Of a stretch of 64,000 bases of DNA, positions 33,131-42,871 are shown piece after piece. A program made the position numbers and the translations under genes. Source of the stretch: Pontibacter actiniarum (lineage in GTDB: Bacteria > Bacteroidota > Bacteroidia > Cytophagales > Hymenobacteraceae). Where the stretch lies: the NCBI RefSeq assembly GCF_003585765.1, contig NZ_CP021235.1:1178001-1242000 (forward strand), given 5' to 3'. The notes below the pieces were generated by a model. It was not told the origin of the DNA and did not search any database. It was given only the letters and a program-made list of their open reading frames with translations. How positions within the stretch are numbered: the first letter of the stretch is position 1; each line of letters begins with the position of its first letter.

Positions 33131-33901
33131 ATGCGCGTTGGACTTGCCTTATCAGGTGGCGGAGCGCGCGGTATCGCACACCTTGGGGTTTTAAAGGCGC
33201 TGGACGAGCAGGGAATAAAGATCAGCATGATCTCCGGTGTCAGCTCCGGCGCTATTGCCGCGGTTCTCTACGCCTATGGCTATACCCCAGACGAGGTGCT
33301 GAAGCTGATCAAGGAGCTAAGTATTTTCCAGATGGTTCGCCCTGTCTTCGGCAAAACCGGCCTGCTGCACATGGAGGAGGTAGAGAAGCTTTACAACAAG
33401 TACCTTGGCCCTTCCCTGAAGTTTGAGGATTTAAAGATACCCGTGGTGGTGAGCGCCACTGAAATGAACGAAGGGGTGACGGCGTACTTTTCTGAAGGGG
33501 AAGTGATCAAACCCTTGCTGGCTTCCTCTGCTGTCCCCATACTTTACCAGCCTATCCAGTTCAAAGGCAAGACCCTTAGCGATGGCGGCCTCCTCAACAA
33601 CCTGCCCGTGGAGCCGCTGCAGCATAACTGCGATGTTAAGATTGCTGTGCATGTAAACCCCATCAACCACCAGGTGCAGGTTAAGTCGCTGCGAAGTATG
33701 GTTGAGCGGACCGTGTTGCTGGCTATTAACAACAATGTTAAACTGCGGTTGCCGCACTGTGACCTGCTTCTCGAGCCACAGGAGCTCCGCTACTTTCGGC
33801 TAACAAACTTTAGGAAAGCAGACGAGATTTTCGATATTGGCTACAGACACGCCATGCAGATGGAGCGCCACATCCGCGAGTTAGTAAATAGTATAAAATA
33901 A
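33131..33901 (+). CDS. Patatin-like phospholipase
   Basis: A serine lipid hydrolase of the RssA/patatin type with 256 residues. It has the oxyanion-hole motif SGGGARGIAHLGVLKAL (about 8-24), the GXSXG nucleophile GVSSGAIAA (Ser about 41) and the second dyad residue in LSDGGLLNNLPV (Asp about 152). There is no signal peptide, so it acts in the cytosol or on the inner leaflet. It is translationally close to the MBL hydrolase gene, and the two may act on related ester substrates. Confidence 0.93.
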   Translation: MRVGLALSGGGARGIAHLGVLKALDEQGIKISMISGVSSGAIAAVLYAYGYTPDEVLKLIKELSIFQMVRPVFGKTGLLHMEEVEKLYNKYLGPSLKFEDLKIPVVVSATEMNEGVTAYFSEGEVIKPLLASSAVPILYQPIQFKGKTLSDGGLLNNLPVEPLQHNCDVKIAVHVNPINHQVQVKSLRSMVERTVLLAINNNVKLRLPHCDLLLEPQELRYFRLTNFRKADEIFDIGYRHAMQMERHIRELVNSIK

Positions 33902-33978
33902 AATAAAAAAAATATTATTTTATTCGTGTATCTCTGCGCAATCTTTCCGTAAAAGGGGGGAAAGAAATAAAGTAGACT

Positions 33979-34608
33979 ATGCTAAGCGTCAGAATTCTAT
34001 TCCTGCTTTTCCTGCTGCCCCTTATCACCCAAGCCCAGGAAAACAAGAGTTACATGTTTAAAGCCAAGGTAAAGCACGGCTCGGTGCTTATCGGCGGTAA
34101 CCTGAACGGCTCTATCAGCAAAACAACAAGGGAAATAAGCCAGCCTCTCGGCCCGGAAGAGGGCACCAACATATTGGCGAACCTAGATTTTAAAGGGGGA
34201 TACTTTCTGGCAAACGACGTGGCCATCGGGTTAGATGTAGCGCTGAGCCATGAAAGCTATATCGTTTCTATTGAAGAAGGGAAAGAAACCTTTCGCCGAA
34301 CCTACTTGCTGGCCGGCCCTTTTACCCGCTACTACCTGGACAACGGCATATTCGGGGAGCTTAACTTGAAAGGCGGCTTGGTTAATTTTTCAACAGGCTC
34401 TAAAACGAACCTTTTCGAAGGAATAGCAGGTATTGGCTACGCGCTGTTTATCAACGAAAAGATCTCCGTAGAGCCAATGCTGTCGTTCCGATACTTCCGC
34501 GAATGGGAGGGAAACCAGGCTAACGTTTCACTTGGCCCGCTGCTTGGTGTAGGGGTCCAGGCATATCTGTTGCGCAGAACATCCCACGTTATCAAAGAAG
34601 GCTTGTAA
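33979..34608 (+). CDS. Outer-membrane beta-barrel protein (small, porin-family-like)
   Basis: A 209-residue protein with a signal peptide (MLSVRILFLLFLLPLITQAQ). The mature part is rich in alternating strands: HGSVLIGGNLNGSIS, LDFKGGYFLANDVAIGLDVAL, TYLLAGPFTRYYLDNGIFGELNLKGGL and MLSFRYFREWEG. This is the pattern of the eight-stranded OmpA/OmpW-like barrels common in this phylum. The C-terminus (RRTSHVIKEGL) extends past the last strand. Function unknown. It stands alone between the patatin and acyltransferase genes. Confidence 0.72.
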   Translation: MLSVRILFLLFLLPLITQAQENKSYMFKAKVKHGSVLIGGNLNGSISKTTREISQPLGPEEGTNILANLDFKGGYFLANDVAIGLDVALSHESYIVSIEEGKETFRRTYLLAGPFTRYYLDNGIFGELNLKGGLVNFSTGSKTNLFEGIAGIGYALFINEKISVEPMLSFRYFREWEGNQANVSLGPLLGVGVQAYLLRRTSHVIKEGL

Positions 34609-34706
34609 AACAGCGCGGAAGTATGTAACTATGCGGTTTCATACACCTATAACACTGGTTAAACCAAACGCTGGGTTTCCGTGTGTTTTCACCCGCAAAC
34701 GTATAG

Positions 34707-35258
34707 ATGATCGCAAAATTCATTTCAAAGCTGTTTTTCAAAGCAACCGGCTGGACGCTAAATGGTACACTAACAGCCGAAAATCGCCGCTGTGTGATGA
34801 TAGCGGCGCCACACACCAGTAACTGGGACTTTGTTTACGCGCGCGCAGCCTTTTACCTGATGGACGCCCCGATCCGCTATACGATCAAGAAAGAGTTTAT
34901 GCAGTTTCCCTTTGGCCCCTTGCTGAAGGCGATGGGGGCGCTGCCTATTGACCGCTCTAAAAACACGCGTATGGTGGATGCCATGATCCGCATATTTGAG
35001 GAAACTCCGGGAGACATGTGTGTGATGGTAACGCCGGAAGGAACGAGGAAATACCAGCCGCGCTGGCGCAGAGGCTTCTACTATGTTGCCTTGGGAGCGA
35101 AGGTGCCTATTGTGCTGGGCTACCTGGACTATGCAAAAAAAGAAGCCGGCATCGGTCCGACCATTATTCCCACAGGTGACATAGAGGCAGATATGGAGAA
35201 GATCCTTGCCTTTTACCGAACTAAAACCGGTAAGTTTCCGGAGCAGGGAGTACGGTAA
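34707..35258 (+). CDS. Lysophospholipid acyltransferase family protein (PlsC-like)
   Basis: Probably transfers an acyl chain to a lysophospholipid or similar acceptor at the inner membrane. The 183-residue sequence has the catalytic HX4D motif in APHTSNWDF (about 35-43) and the acceptor-binding PEGTRKYQPRWRRGFYYVA. It is shorter than PlsC (about 240 residues) and lacks a long N-terminal membrane helix, as do other Bacteroidota acyltransferases of this group. It starts at ATG 34707. It is convergent with smc and shares a terminator with it. Confidence 0.87.
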   Translation: MIAKFISKLFFKATGWTLNGTLTAENRRCVMIAAPHTSNWDFVYARAAFYLMDAPIRYTIKKEFMQFPFGPLLKAMGALPIDRSKNTRMVDAMIRIFEETPGDMCVMVTPEGTRKYQPRWRRGFYYVALGAKVPIVLGYLDYAKKEAGIGPTIIPTGDIEADMEKILAFYRTKTGKFPEQGVR

Positions 35259-35363
35259 CTGTCTCTGCTTGCTGCCCGCTTTTACACGAGGCGGTTTGGT
35301 GTGGAGACACTGCTCCAATGTATAAGTATAGCCTTTATTTGTCGCTGTTAAGCACTTGAGGCC

Positions 35364-35409
35364 CCAAACAGAGAGAGCCGCTAATTTCTTAGCGGCTCTC
35401 TCTGTTTGG
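35364..35409. terminator. Bidirectional terminator between the acyltransferase gene and smc
   Basis: A perfect 20-bp stem (CCAAACAGAGAGAGCCGCTA and its complement) with a 6-base loop. It lies about 100 bp after the acyltransferase stop and 55 bp after the smc stop. Confidence 0.82.
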
Positions 35410-35464
35410 AATCGGCTCTGGCCTGATCTCTTGGCTGTAACGACGCTCCTGCAGCTAAAAAGCA

Positions 35465-38400
35465 CTAGGCTATCTGGCGCAGGTCGACTGGTATAACGCG
35501 AGAAATACCGGCTTCGATCATTGTAATGCCATACATCACGTCGGTTGAGGACATGGTGCGTTTGTTGTGCGTTACCACGATAAACTGTGAGTCGTTGGAG
35601 AACTTACGGATAATGTTGTTGAACTTGTCAATGTTAGCATCATCCAGCGGCGCGTCCACTTCGTCGAAAATACAGAAAGGGGCAGGCTTAAGCAGGTAAA
35701 TGGCGAACAGTAGCGAAATAGCCGTCAAGGTTTTCTCCCCACCAGAAAGCTGGTTAATGGTGAGCGGTCGCTTGCCCTTCGGCTGAGCCATGATCTCGAT
35801 CTTGGCCTCCAGCGGGTTTTTCGGGTCCGACATCACCAGGTCGCAGTTGTCCTCCTCGGTGAAGAGGCTGCGGAACACGTGCTTAAAGTTATCCTTGATT
35901 TGGTTGAACGAATCCATGAACTTCTCTTTCGCCACCGTGTCAATCTCATTGATCGTGTCGATCAGGGCGTTTTTGGCGTTTACCAGGTCGTTGCGTTGCT
36001 CGGTGATAAACTTATCGCGCTCTTCGATTTCTGTGTAGGCCTCTGCAGCCATGGCATTTACAGGGCCCATCTTATCCAGTTGCCCTTTAACAGTGGCGAT
36101 GTGCTCGCTGAGTTCTTCGTTTGATAGCGGAATGAGCAGCTCCTCCTCCGGCACAGGACTGGCAAAATCTTCATCAGAGATATTGAATTCGGCAGCCAGT
36201 CGTTCCTTAATGGCCACAAGCTTTAGCTGTGTGTCCGTTTTGGCCTGCTGCATGCGCATCAGGAGCTCATCCGAGTTCTGGCGCTTTCGCTGCATTTCCC
36301 GGATGCTCTTCTCTTTCTCGTCCAGATCGCCGCGCAGGGTAAAGTATTCCTTCTCTATTTCCTCCAGTTCATGGGCGTACTCCTGGCGGGCTTCATTCAT
36401 ACTTTCCACAACCTCCTGATTGTTCTGTATAAAGGTTTCCGCCTCCTCAATTTCCTGCTCCGATTTTACCAGTTCCTGCTTCAGCCCCTCAATCCGCTCC
36501 TGGTTTGTCTCCACAGACTTTTGCTTGTAGCTGATCTCCTGCTGCAGGCTCGCAAAGCGGTTCTTCAGCTGGTGGTACTGGATGTTCTCCTGGTTATACC
36601 TGCCCGAAACAACGGCAATCTGCTCTTGCTGGCGCTCCAGGTTAGAAGTATAAAGGACTATTTCCTGCTCCAGGCGCTGCAGTTCTTTCATGTCCGCCTC
36701 AGCCTGAGGAGAAACCTCCATGCTTTGCTCGCGCAGCTCCACCAGGCGCTCGTGCAGTTCATCGCGCTTCTGGTCAAAGTTGCGGATGTTCTGCTGGTGC
36801 TGCTCGTGCTTGATGCGCACGGTTAGCAGGTCCTGCTGCAGTTTGCTGACTTCCTTCTCCAGCCCTTTGATCGTATCCTTCTCGGACTCGTTGCGGTGGT
36901 TCTGCAGGATCTGGTTCTGTGTGTTGATGCGGCTCTGCAGCAGTTCTACCTGCTCCTGTAACTCTGCCACTTCTTCGGCCAGTTTCTCGAGGTTCTGCTT
37001 ACGGCCGAGGCGGTTGCCGTCGAACACGCCCAACGAGCCACCCGAAAGGCTCAGCGGCTTGCGAATCGCGCTGCCGTCTTTAAGTATGATGGTTTTGTAC
37101 TCGCTGTCGTAAAGTCCGTCTTCGGCATCGTCGCTGATGTACACGTTGCGGAGCATGTACTTCATCAGGCTGCTGTACTTCTTCTCTGCTGAAACTACCT
37201 CATAGGCCGCTGTCATACTGCCTTCGCTGAAAGTGGCGGTTGGCTCCAGTTCTTCAATCTCAGAAAGTATGATGAAGTTGGCGCGGCCCTTGTTCTCTGC
37301 TTTCAGAAGCTCTACGGCCGCAACCGCATCCTGCAGCTCATCCACTACAAAGTAGTTCATGTACTGCTCAAGGTAGCTTTCTATAAGCGGTTTGTAGTCA
37401 GGCTTGCAGGCCAGCAGGTCAGAGAGGAGAGGGGCAGGCTTTTGCCAGCTGTCGGACTTGCTCAGGAACTTAATTGCCTCCGGGAAGCCCTCCATGTTCT
37501 CTACCAGCGATTTGGTTAGGTTGTACTGGTTCTGCTTGGCGTCCAGGGCGCGGTTTAGCTCTACCAGTTGCCCTTTTAGCTCCACCATATTCGCCTCGGT
37601 GGCTTCTATGCTTTGCTGCAGGGTTTCTTCCTTCGCCTGCAGGCGCACCAGCTCAGAGGTGCGCTCCTCCAGCACCTGCTGCGCCTCCTGCAGTTGCTCC
37701 TGTAGCAGGCGGCCGTCTTCGTCGGCGGTCATTTGCTGCTGCTGCAGGCGCTCCAGTTCCTGGTTGATGTTCTGGATCTGAACCTGGCTTATCTCAAGGG
37801 ACTTGTTTAGCTGGTATACTTCGTTCTGCTTGGTCTTTTGCTGCTGCACCAGGTCCTGGTAGGTTTCCTGCAGGGCCTCTTTCTGCTCGTTAGACTCCTG
37901 CAGTTGCTCTTTCATGGCTGCTACCTGCTCTTCGGCCTCTGCAAAACTTTCCTGCACGGTCATCAGCTCATCGCGCAGCTCCAGTATGCTTTCCTGGGTG
38001 TGCTCCACGTTGGCTGTGTCCTGGCTTATTTGCTGGCGTAGCTGCTGCATGCGCTCTTTGAGGTAGGTGCTGCGCTCAGATTTCAGTTTAATGTCGTTTT
38101 CGAGCTGACGCAGCTTGGCTGTCTGCACCTGCATGCTGCGCTGCATTTCCGAAAGCCTTTCCTGCGTCTCATTCAGCTGTTCTTTCTGTTCGGCAATGGC
38201 CTCCTCAGAAGTCGTGACGGCGGCAATGTACTGCTCTTTCAGGCTTCCTTCCTGCTGCACATCCTGCTCCAGGCGCTCCAGTGCCTGCTGGTACTGCGAT
38301 ATGTTACGGCGGGCAAACTCCAGGCTGTGCTTCTTATAGTCATCCTTCAGGTTGAAGTATTTTACCGCCTGCTTGGCCTGGCGCTCCAGCGTTTTCATGT

Positions 38401-39001
38401 TCTTGCCGATCTCGTGCAGCACGTCTTCCACGCGCTCCAGGTCGGCATCTGTTTCTTCCAGCTTTTTGAGCGTTTGTTTCTTGCGCACGCGGAACTTGGA
38501 GATACCGGCGGCCTCCTCGAACAGGAGCCTGCGCGAGTTCTCCTTGTCGTTCAGGATCTCGTCCACCATCTTGAGCTCAATAATGGCGTAGCTGTCGGAG
38601 CCGATGCCCGTGTCCAGAAAGAGCTCGTTGATGTCTTTCAGGCGGCAGGTTACCCCGTTCAGCATGTATTCGCTGTCGCCATTGCGGTAGTACTTCCGTG
38701 TTACCGTCACCTGTGAGTACTCGGTAGGCAGGATGCCCTTGTTGTTGTCGAAGGTGATGGATACCTCCGCCATTTGCACGGGTTTTCGCGTTTTGGAGCC
38801 GTTAAAGATAACGTTCTCCATTTTGTCGGAGCGAAGGTTACGCGTTTTCTGCTCCCCCAGCACCCAGCGGATGGCGTCTACAATGTTAGACTTGCCACAG
38901 CCGTTCGGCCCCACTATACCCGTAATCCCGTTGTCAAAGTTTATAACGACGCGGTCGCCAAAACTCTTAAAACCCTTAATCTCTAATTTTGAAACTTGCA
39001 T
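35465..39001 (-). CDS. smc: Chromosome segregation protein SMC
   Basis: The core ATPase of bacterial condensin, 1178 residues. The N-terminal head has Walker A GPNGCGKSNIVDAIRW (about 32-47). Two long Gln/Glu-rich coiled coils (about 170-500 and 680-1000) flank the hinge (about 505-660, EGFPEAIKFLSKSDSW to GGSLGVFDGNRLG). The C-terminal head has the ABC signature LSGGEKTLTAISLLFA and Walker B FCIFDEVDAPLDDANI. The frame is uninterrupted. The scpA/scpB partners are not in the window. Confidence 0.97.
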   Translation of the reverse strand: MQVSKLEIKGFKSFGDRVVINFDNGITGIVGPNGCGKSNIVDAIRWVLGEQKTRNLRSDKMENVIFNGSKTRKPVQMAEVSITFDNNKGILPTEYSQVTVTRKYYRNGDSEYMLNGVTCRLKDINELFLDTGIGSDSYAIIELKMVDEILNDKENSRRLLFEEAAGISKFRVRKKQTLKKLEETDADLERVEDVLHEIGKNMKTLERQAKQAVKYFNLKDDYKKHSLEFARRNISQYQQALERLEQDVQQEGSLKEQYIAAVTTSEEAIAEQKEQLNETQERLSEMQRSMQVQTAKLRQLENDIKLKSERSTYLKERMQQLRQQISQDTANVEHTQESILELRDELMTVQESFAEAEEQVAAMKEQLQESNEQKEALQETYQDLVQQQKTKQNEVYQLNKSLEISQVQIQNINQELERLQQQQMTADEDGRLLQEQLQEAQQVLEERTSELVRLQAKEETLQQSIEATEANMVELKGQLVELNRALDAKQNQYNLTKSLVENMEGFPEAIKFLSKSDSWQKPAPLLSDLLACKPDYKPLIESYLEQYMNYFVVDELQDAVAAVELLKAENKGRANFIILSEIEELEPTATFSEGSMTAAYEVVSAEKKYSSLMKYMLRNVYISDDAEDGLYDSEYKTIILKDGSAIRKPLSLSGGSLGVFDGNRLGRKQNLEKLAEEVAELQEQVELLQSRINTQNQILQNHRNESEKDTIKGLEKEVSKLQQDLLTVRIKHEQHQQNIRNFDQKRDELHERLVELREQSMEVSPQAEADMKELQRLEQEIVLYTSNLERQQEQIAVVSGRYNQENIQYHQLKNRFASLQQEISYKQKSVETNQERIEGLKQELVKSEQEIEEAETFIQNNQEVVESMNEARQEYAHELEEIEKEYFTLRGDLDEKEKSIREMQRKRQNSDELLMRMQQAKTDTQLKLVAIKERLAAEFNISDEDFASPVPEEELLIPLSNEELSEHIATVKGQLDKMGPVNAMAAEAYTEIEERDKFITEQRNDLVNAKNALIDTINEIDTVAKEKFMDSFNQIKDNFKHVFRSLFTEEDNCDLVMSDPKNPLEAKIEIMAQPKGKRPLTINQLSGGEKTLTAISLLFAIYLLKPAPFCIFDEVDAPLDDANIDKFNNIIRKFSNDSQFIVVTHNKRTMSSTDVMYGITMIEAGISRVIPVDLRQIA

Positions 39002-39068
39002 TCGCGTGCGAAGAAAACCTTTATTCTAATCTCAAAAATAAGACTATATTTTGAATATAGCCCACTTG

Positions 39069-39076
39069 CAAATGTA
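39069..39076 (-). promoter_or_regulatory. Bacteroidota -7 box upstream of smc
   Basis: On the minus strand TACATTTG matches TAnnTTTG exactly, about 68 bases before the smc ATG. A small CTATATT/AATATAG hairpin lies in the leader between them. Confidence 0.5.
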
Positions 39077-39084
39077 AAGACTAA

Positions 39085-40701
39085 TTATAGCTCATAAAGC
39101 TCCAGCGGCCCTTGTTTCCAGAGCGGGGGCTTTTGTGCGATGTGCTCTAGCAGCTGCTCATACGGCCCGTCTTCTGTGAATGAAGGGTTGGTGCCCAGGC
39201 TGCGGTTTAGGAGCAACAGCTGCTGCCCCCGCCGGCCAGGCGGTATGGAGTTGCTGTAGTCATAGAACTGTAGCTTGTTAACTTTTTTGTAGTCAGTGAA
39301 GTATCCGGTGCTTTTGTAAAGGTAGTGCGGAAGTATAACCTGCACCTTAGTTCGCTGCGCAGTTAGCTGCTGCAGCTTGTCGAAGAGCGCCAGGTGCTCC
39401 GGGTAGTGGAGTGTCTTTTCTTTCAGCATGAAGTATACCGGGCGTATGAGCAGGCAAAAAGTTATGGCTGCCAACGCTGTATAGGCCACAGGCAGCCTGG
39501 AGTGTTTCCGGAAGTACAGCCAGGCGGTGTGTGCTGCAAAATAGAGCGCCAGCAGCCCGTGCACAGCCCCTACACTGTTTCTGAGGTACAGGGCTATGGC
39601 GGCAAAGGCAAAAGTATAAAAGAGGGTGTACCTGATCTCCTGTACTTTCTTCTGTAAGCCGAAACTGGCAGCAATGGCCAAAGGAGGAATGACCAGGTTG
39701 TACATTCTGGCATCCAGCTTTATGGGGTTGTATACTTGCAGCGACGTAGAAGAGAAGCAGAGGGTGAGGTAGGAGACTATAAAAAGAAGCGACCAGTACA
39801 GCTTTTTCCTTTTCTCGGCCTCTGTTAGCCCGCTGCCGCCCCCGATCAGGAACACCACTAACATGAAAGCGCCTGTCCCCAGGAGCGCCTCCACCGGCCC
39901 CCAGAGCAAACGTTTAGCATAGCTTCTGGAAGGATTGGTTACATAGTTGTCGTAGCTCAGGTTGGCTGTTTCCATTTCCGAAACCCTGTAGAAAGCATCT
40001 CCGGTTTCCAGGTAATACCAGCCAAAGTAAACCGACAGCAGGAGCAGGCCAAACAAAGCAGCATATGCCCAGAACTTTGTATTTTCCTTTCTGCCAATAA
40101 CATCTCTGGCTGCGCAAAGAGCAAAGAACGGCAGCACAACCACAGCCGTTTCCTTGGCAAGGCCCGCAATAAAGAGGCTGGAGGTAAAGACAAGCGCCTT
40201 AAACAGTACTCTCCTGTTGTCGCCGCGGTAAAGCCTGTAGTAAACAGTGGCCGCAACCAGCGTGAAGAAAGCCACCATGTTGTCCGGGTACAGGAAGTTG
40301 ATGAAGTACAGGAAATAGAATGTTAAGCCCAGGAAAACAGCTGCAAAGGCTGGGTTCAGCCCTTTCTGATGTGCTGCCTTGTAGGTTAGCACGATGCACC
40401 CCAAGGTGCACAGCAAGGTCCAGAGCGAATACGTTATATAATTTACGCCAAAAATAGCGTAGGCGATGGCAGTCGGAACGTAAACGGTTGGGCGGTGGAT
40501 GAAGGTGTGCCCGTCCTGTGTGATATCAAAAGAGCCGTTTAGCAACCTCCCCGCAAACGCACTGTACTGAACGTCGTCTGAGTAATAAAGCCCTTCATGT
40601 GCCGTAAAAAAGAAAAGGACAGCAAAAAGCAGCACGAACACCAGCACGATACGGGTTACCCTCGTTGTGTTTGCCGCTGATTGGAGTTTCATTAGCTTCA
40701 T
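39085..40701 (-). CDS. Polytopic membrane protein, glycosyltransferase family 39-like
   Basis: A 538-residue protein with about ten membrane helices in residues 15-410 (for example IVLVFVLLFAVLFFFTA and YSLWTLLCTLGCIVLTYKA) and a soluble C-terminal part. The first periplasmic loop carries YYSDDVQYSAFAGRLLNG, which has the acidic pair (Asp-Asp) typical of GT-C fold enzymes of the PMT/ArnT type, and RPTVYVPTAIAYAIFG follows. It may transfer a sugar from a polyprenyl carrier, but donor and acceptor are unknown. It lies upstream of smc on the same strand. The start could also be the second Met (40692). Confidence 0.7.
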   Translation of the reverse strand: MKLMKLQSAANTTRVTRIVLVFVLLFAVLFFFTAHEGLYYSDDVQYSAFAGRLLNGSFDITQDGHTFIHRPTVYVPTAIAYAIFGVNYITYSLWTLLCTLGCIVLTYKAAHQKGLNPAFAAVFLGLTFYFLYFINFLYPDNMVAFFTLVAATVYYRLYRGDNRRVLFKALVFTSSLFIAGLAKETAVVVLPFFALCAARDVIGRKENTKFWAYAALFGLLLLSVYFGWYYLETGDAFYRVSEMETANLSYDNYVTNPSRSYAKRLLWGPVEALLGTGAFMLVVFLIGGGSGLTEAEKRKKLYWSLLFIVSYLTLCFSSTSLQVYNPIKLDARMYNLVIPPLAIAASFGLQKKVQEIRYTLFYTFAFAAIALYLRNSVGAVHGLLALYFAAHTAWLYFRKHSRLPVAYTALAAITFCLLIRPVYFMLKEKTLHYPEHLALFDKLQQLTAQRTKVQVILPHYLYKSTGYFTDYKKVNKLQFYDYSNSIPPGRRGQQLLLLNRSLGTNPSFTEDGPYEQLLEHIAQKPPLWKQGPLELYEL

Positions 40702-40762
40702 GAGGCAAATATGGCGTAATTTTCAGCTATAAATTACTATATTTGATTAAGAACCTATCCCT

Positions 40763-41287
40763 ATGGACGATTTTAAAATCATACTTTACATACTGGCTGC
40801 TGCGGCGTACTTCCTGTTTATGCAGTGGCGCAAAGCGTTTAAAGGAGATGAGGGCGATGTAGATGTAGAGCCGAGACGGCCGCATCCGCGGCGGCAACAG
40901 CCTGAACGCCCTGTCACTTCCTTTGAGGATATACTGAGGGAGCTGCAGCCCAAGGCGGAGCGGGGCAAAGAGCTGGTACAGGAGGCAAAGGAGCGGGGCC
41001 GGGAGAAGGCGCAGCAGGTGGTGCCTCCCTTGGCGCCAGTAGCTGAGGCGCCTGCCAAAAAGTATAAAAGCTATGAGGATGTGGCTCCCCGCGTACTCTC
41101 GTGGGAGAAACCGGCAGAGGCCAGGGAGGCTGCTAAGCAATCCAGGCTGCAGCCGAAGAGCGAGTTTGAGGCGTATGAGAAGGAGCGGGTGCTTGAGCAA
41201 AACAAATATGCCCGCTTGCTTCGTAACCCCGCCTCAGCCCGTGATGCCGTAATCCTGGCTGAAATCATTAACAGAAAGTATAGCTAG
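40763..41287 (+). CDS. Small membrane-anchored charged protein of unknown function
   Basis: A 174-residue protein with one N-terminal helix (about 5-22, KIILYILAAAAYFLFMQW). The body is Arg/Glu/Pro-rich and mostly disordered or helical (EPRRPHPRRQQPERP, VTSFEDILRELQPKAERG). It ends in a conserved-looking tail NPASARDAVILAEIINRKY. I do not recognise a family with a function. Similar single-helix proteins occur widely in this order. It starts 61 bp from the glycosyltransferase-like gene, divergently. Confidence 0.78.
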   Translation: MDDFKIILYILAAAAYFLFMQWRKAFKGDEGDVDVEPRRPHPRRQQPERPVTSFEDILRELQPKAERGKELVQEAKERGREKAQQVVPPLAPVAEAPAKKYKSYEDVAPRVLSWEKPAEAREAAKQSRLQPKSEFEAYEKERVLEQNKYARLLRNPASARDAVILAEIINRKYS

Positions 41288-41323
41288 AGCGGTTTCTGCT
41301 GGGCTGCAACAGGATTTAACCGG

Positions 41324-41986
41324 CTACTCCTGCGTGAGGGCGAACGTGAGGATGTTAGCGCCCATGCGCAGGGCCTGCTGCCGGATTGGCTCCGGGTCGT
41401 TGTAAATTTCCTGGTCTTCCCAGCCGTTGCCCAAGTCTGTTTCGTAGGTATAAAAGCACACCAGCCGCCCTTCGTGTATAATGCCGAAGCCCTGAGGCGG
41501 TTTGTTGTCGTGCTCGTGCACTTTGGGCAGGCCATGCGCGAAGTTGTACTTCTGCCTGTAAATAGGGTGGTCGAAGGGCAGTTCTACAAACTCATGCTCC
41601 GGAAACACCTTTTTCATCTCCTTCCGGATAAATTTATCCAGGCCATAGTTGTCGTCGATGTGCAGGAAACCGCCGCTGAGCAGGTAGTTGCGAAGATTCT
41701 GTGCCTCGGCATCCGAAAACACCACGTTGCCGTGCCCCGTCATGTGCACAAAAGGATAGCTGAACAGTTCCGGGCTTCCGGCCTCCACCACTGCCTCGTC
41801 TGCGGCGATATTCATGTTCAGGTTTCGGTTGCAGAAACTGATGAGGTTAGGCAACGATGTCTTGTTGGCGTACCAGTCTCCGCCGCCGCTATACTTTAAC
41901 TTGGCGATCTTAAAGCTATAGTTTTGCGCCACTGCGGCGCTTGCAGCCATGGATAGTATCAGGAAGGACAGGAAAAGGCGTTTCAT
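41324..41986 (-). CDS. DUF4159 domain-containing exported protein
   Basis: From the ATG at 41986 it has 220 residues with a signal peptide (MKRLFLSFLILSMAASAAVA, cut before QNYSF). The DUF4159 domain covers the rest: KLKYSGGGDWYANKTSLPNL, FVHMTGHGNVVFSDAEAQNL, LLSGGFLHIDDNYGLDKFIR and ELPFDHPIYRQKYNF. DUF4159 has a class I glutamine amidotransferase-like fold; function unknown. It follows rsmE by 17 bases on the minus strand and is probably co-transcribed. Confidence 0.9.
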   Translation of the reverse strand: MKRLFLSFLILSMAASAAVAQNYSFKIAKLKYSGGGDWYANKTSLPNLISFCNRNLNMNIAADEAVVEAGSPELFSYPFVHMTGHGNVVFSDAEAQNLRNYLLSGGFLHIDDNYGLDKFIRKEMKKVFPEHEFVELPFDHPIYRQKYNFAHGLPKVHEHDNKPPQGFGIIHEGRLVCFYTYETDLGNGWEDQEIYNDPEPIRQQALRMGANILTFALTQE

Positions 41987-42003
41987 AGGCAAAAGGTATA
42001 CAT

Positions 42004-42720
42004 TTATAACGGCGCAAAGAGGTCGTTCAGTACGTGCAGGCTGTGGCAGGCCACCAGTGCGGCAGTTTCGGTGCGCAGCCTGCTTTGCCCAAGCGTGACA
42101 GGCTGGATGCCTGCTTTGTAGGCGGCTGCTATCTCCTGAAGCGAAAAGTCTCCCTCAGGGCCAATCATAATGCAGTGCGGCTGCCCATACTTGTAGTGGT
42201 CCTTTATGCCTTTGGTGGCATCGTCTTCTAAATGAGCAATAAAGGTGTTTTCCGGAACCGCTTTCTGTACAAAGCGATGGAAGGGCGTCATGTCGTTTAG
42301 CAGCGGCAGGTAGCCTTTCTGCGACTGCTTCATGGCGCTCACAGCGATTTTCTCCAGGCGGTCGAGGCGCAGGTTGCGGCGCTCGGAATGCTCGCAGAGC
42401 AGGAACGTAATCTCGCTGACGCCAATCTCCACCGCCTTCTCTACAAACCACTCCATGCGGTCCATGTTCTTGGTTGGGGCCACCGCTATATGCGACACAT
42501 AGGGCAGCTTGCCGTACTCTATCTGCTTGTCCACCACCTGCAGCTGGCAGCGCTTTTGGTGCGCATCCTGGATAATGGCCGTGTACAGGCCGCCAACGCC
42601 GTCTATCAGGTATACGGTATCGCCGTGGCTAAGGCGCAGCACGCGTGTACAGTGTTTCGACTCCTCTTCGCTTAAAGTATAGATTTCTGCGTTTATGTCC
42701 GGGGTGTAAAATAGGTGCAC
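42004..42720 (-). CDS. rsmE: 16S rRNA (uracil(1498)-N(3))-methyltransferase
   Basis: Methylates N3 of U1498 in the decoding region of 16S rRNA with SAM. The 238-residue protein has an N-terminal PUA-like domain (HLFYTPDINAEIYTLSEEES, HCTRVLRLSHGD) and a C-terminal SPOUT domain with the knot motifs IMIGPEGDFSLQEI and VTLGQSRLRTETAAL. The start codon is GTG at 42720. It is first in a pair with the DUF4159 gene. Confidence 0.95.
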   Translation of the reverse strand: MHLFYTPDINAEIYTLSEEESKHCTRVLRLSHGDTVYLIDGVGGLYTAIIQDAHQKRCQLQVVDKQIEYGKLPYVSHIAVAPTKNMDRMEWFVEKAVEIGVSEITFLLCEHSERRNLRLDRLEKIAVSAMKQSQKGYLPLLNDMTPFHRFVQKAVPENTFIAHLEDDATKGIKDHYKYGQPHCIMIGPEGDFSLQEIAAAYKAGIQPVTLGQSRLRTETAALVACHSLHVLNDLFAPL

Positions 42721-42816
42721 GGTACTTTTATTAGGTGAAACTTCTGCCTCCCGCTTGTTTAAGCGCGGGCAGTGCTACTTGTGTATACGAAAGTATAAAA
42801 TTTGGGCTTCTGTAGA

Positions 42817-42852
42817 AAGAAAAAGCCTCTCTGCAAGGGCAGAGAGGCTTTT
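42817..42852 (-). terminator. Terminator after pckA
   Basis: A perfect 13-bp stem (AAAAGCCTCTCTG/CAGAGAGGCTTTT) 20 bases after the pckA stop, followed by CTTTC on the minus strand. Confidence 0.88.
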
Positions 42853-42871
42853 AAACTCAGTTATTTCTCCT

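Noticed and set aside
40727..41200. A 157-codon minus-strand frame opposite the small membrane-anchored protein
   Set aside because: The plus-strand gene has a credible membrane anchor and conserved tail; the antisense frame is Leu/Arg-rich shadow.
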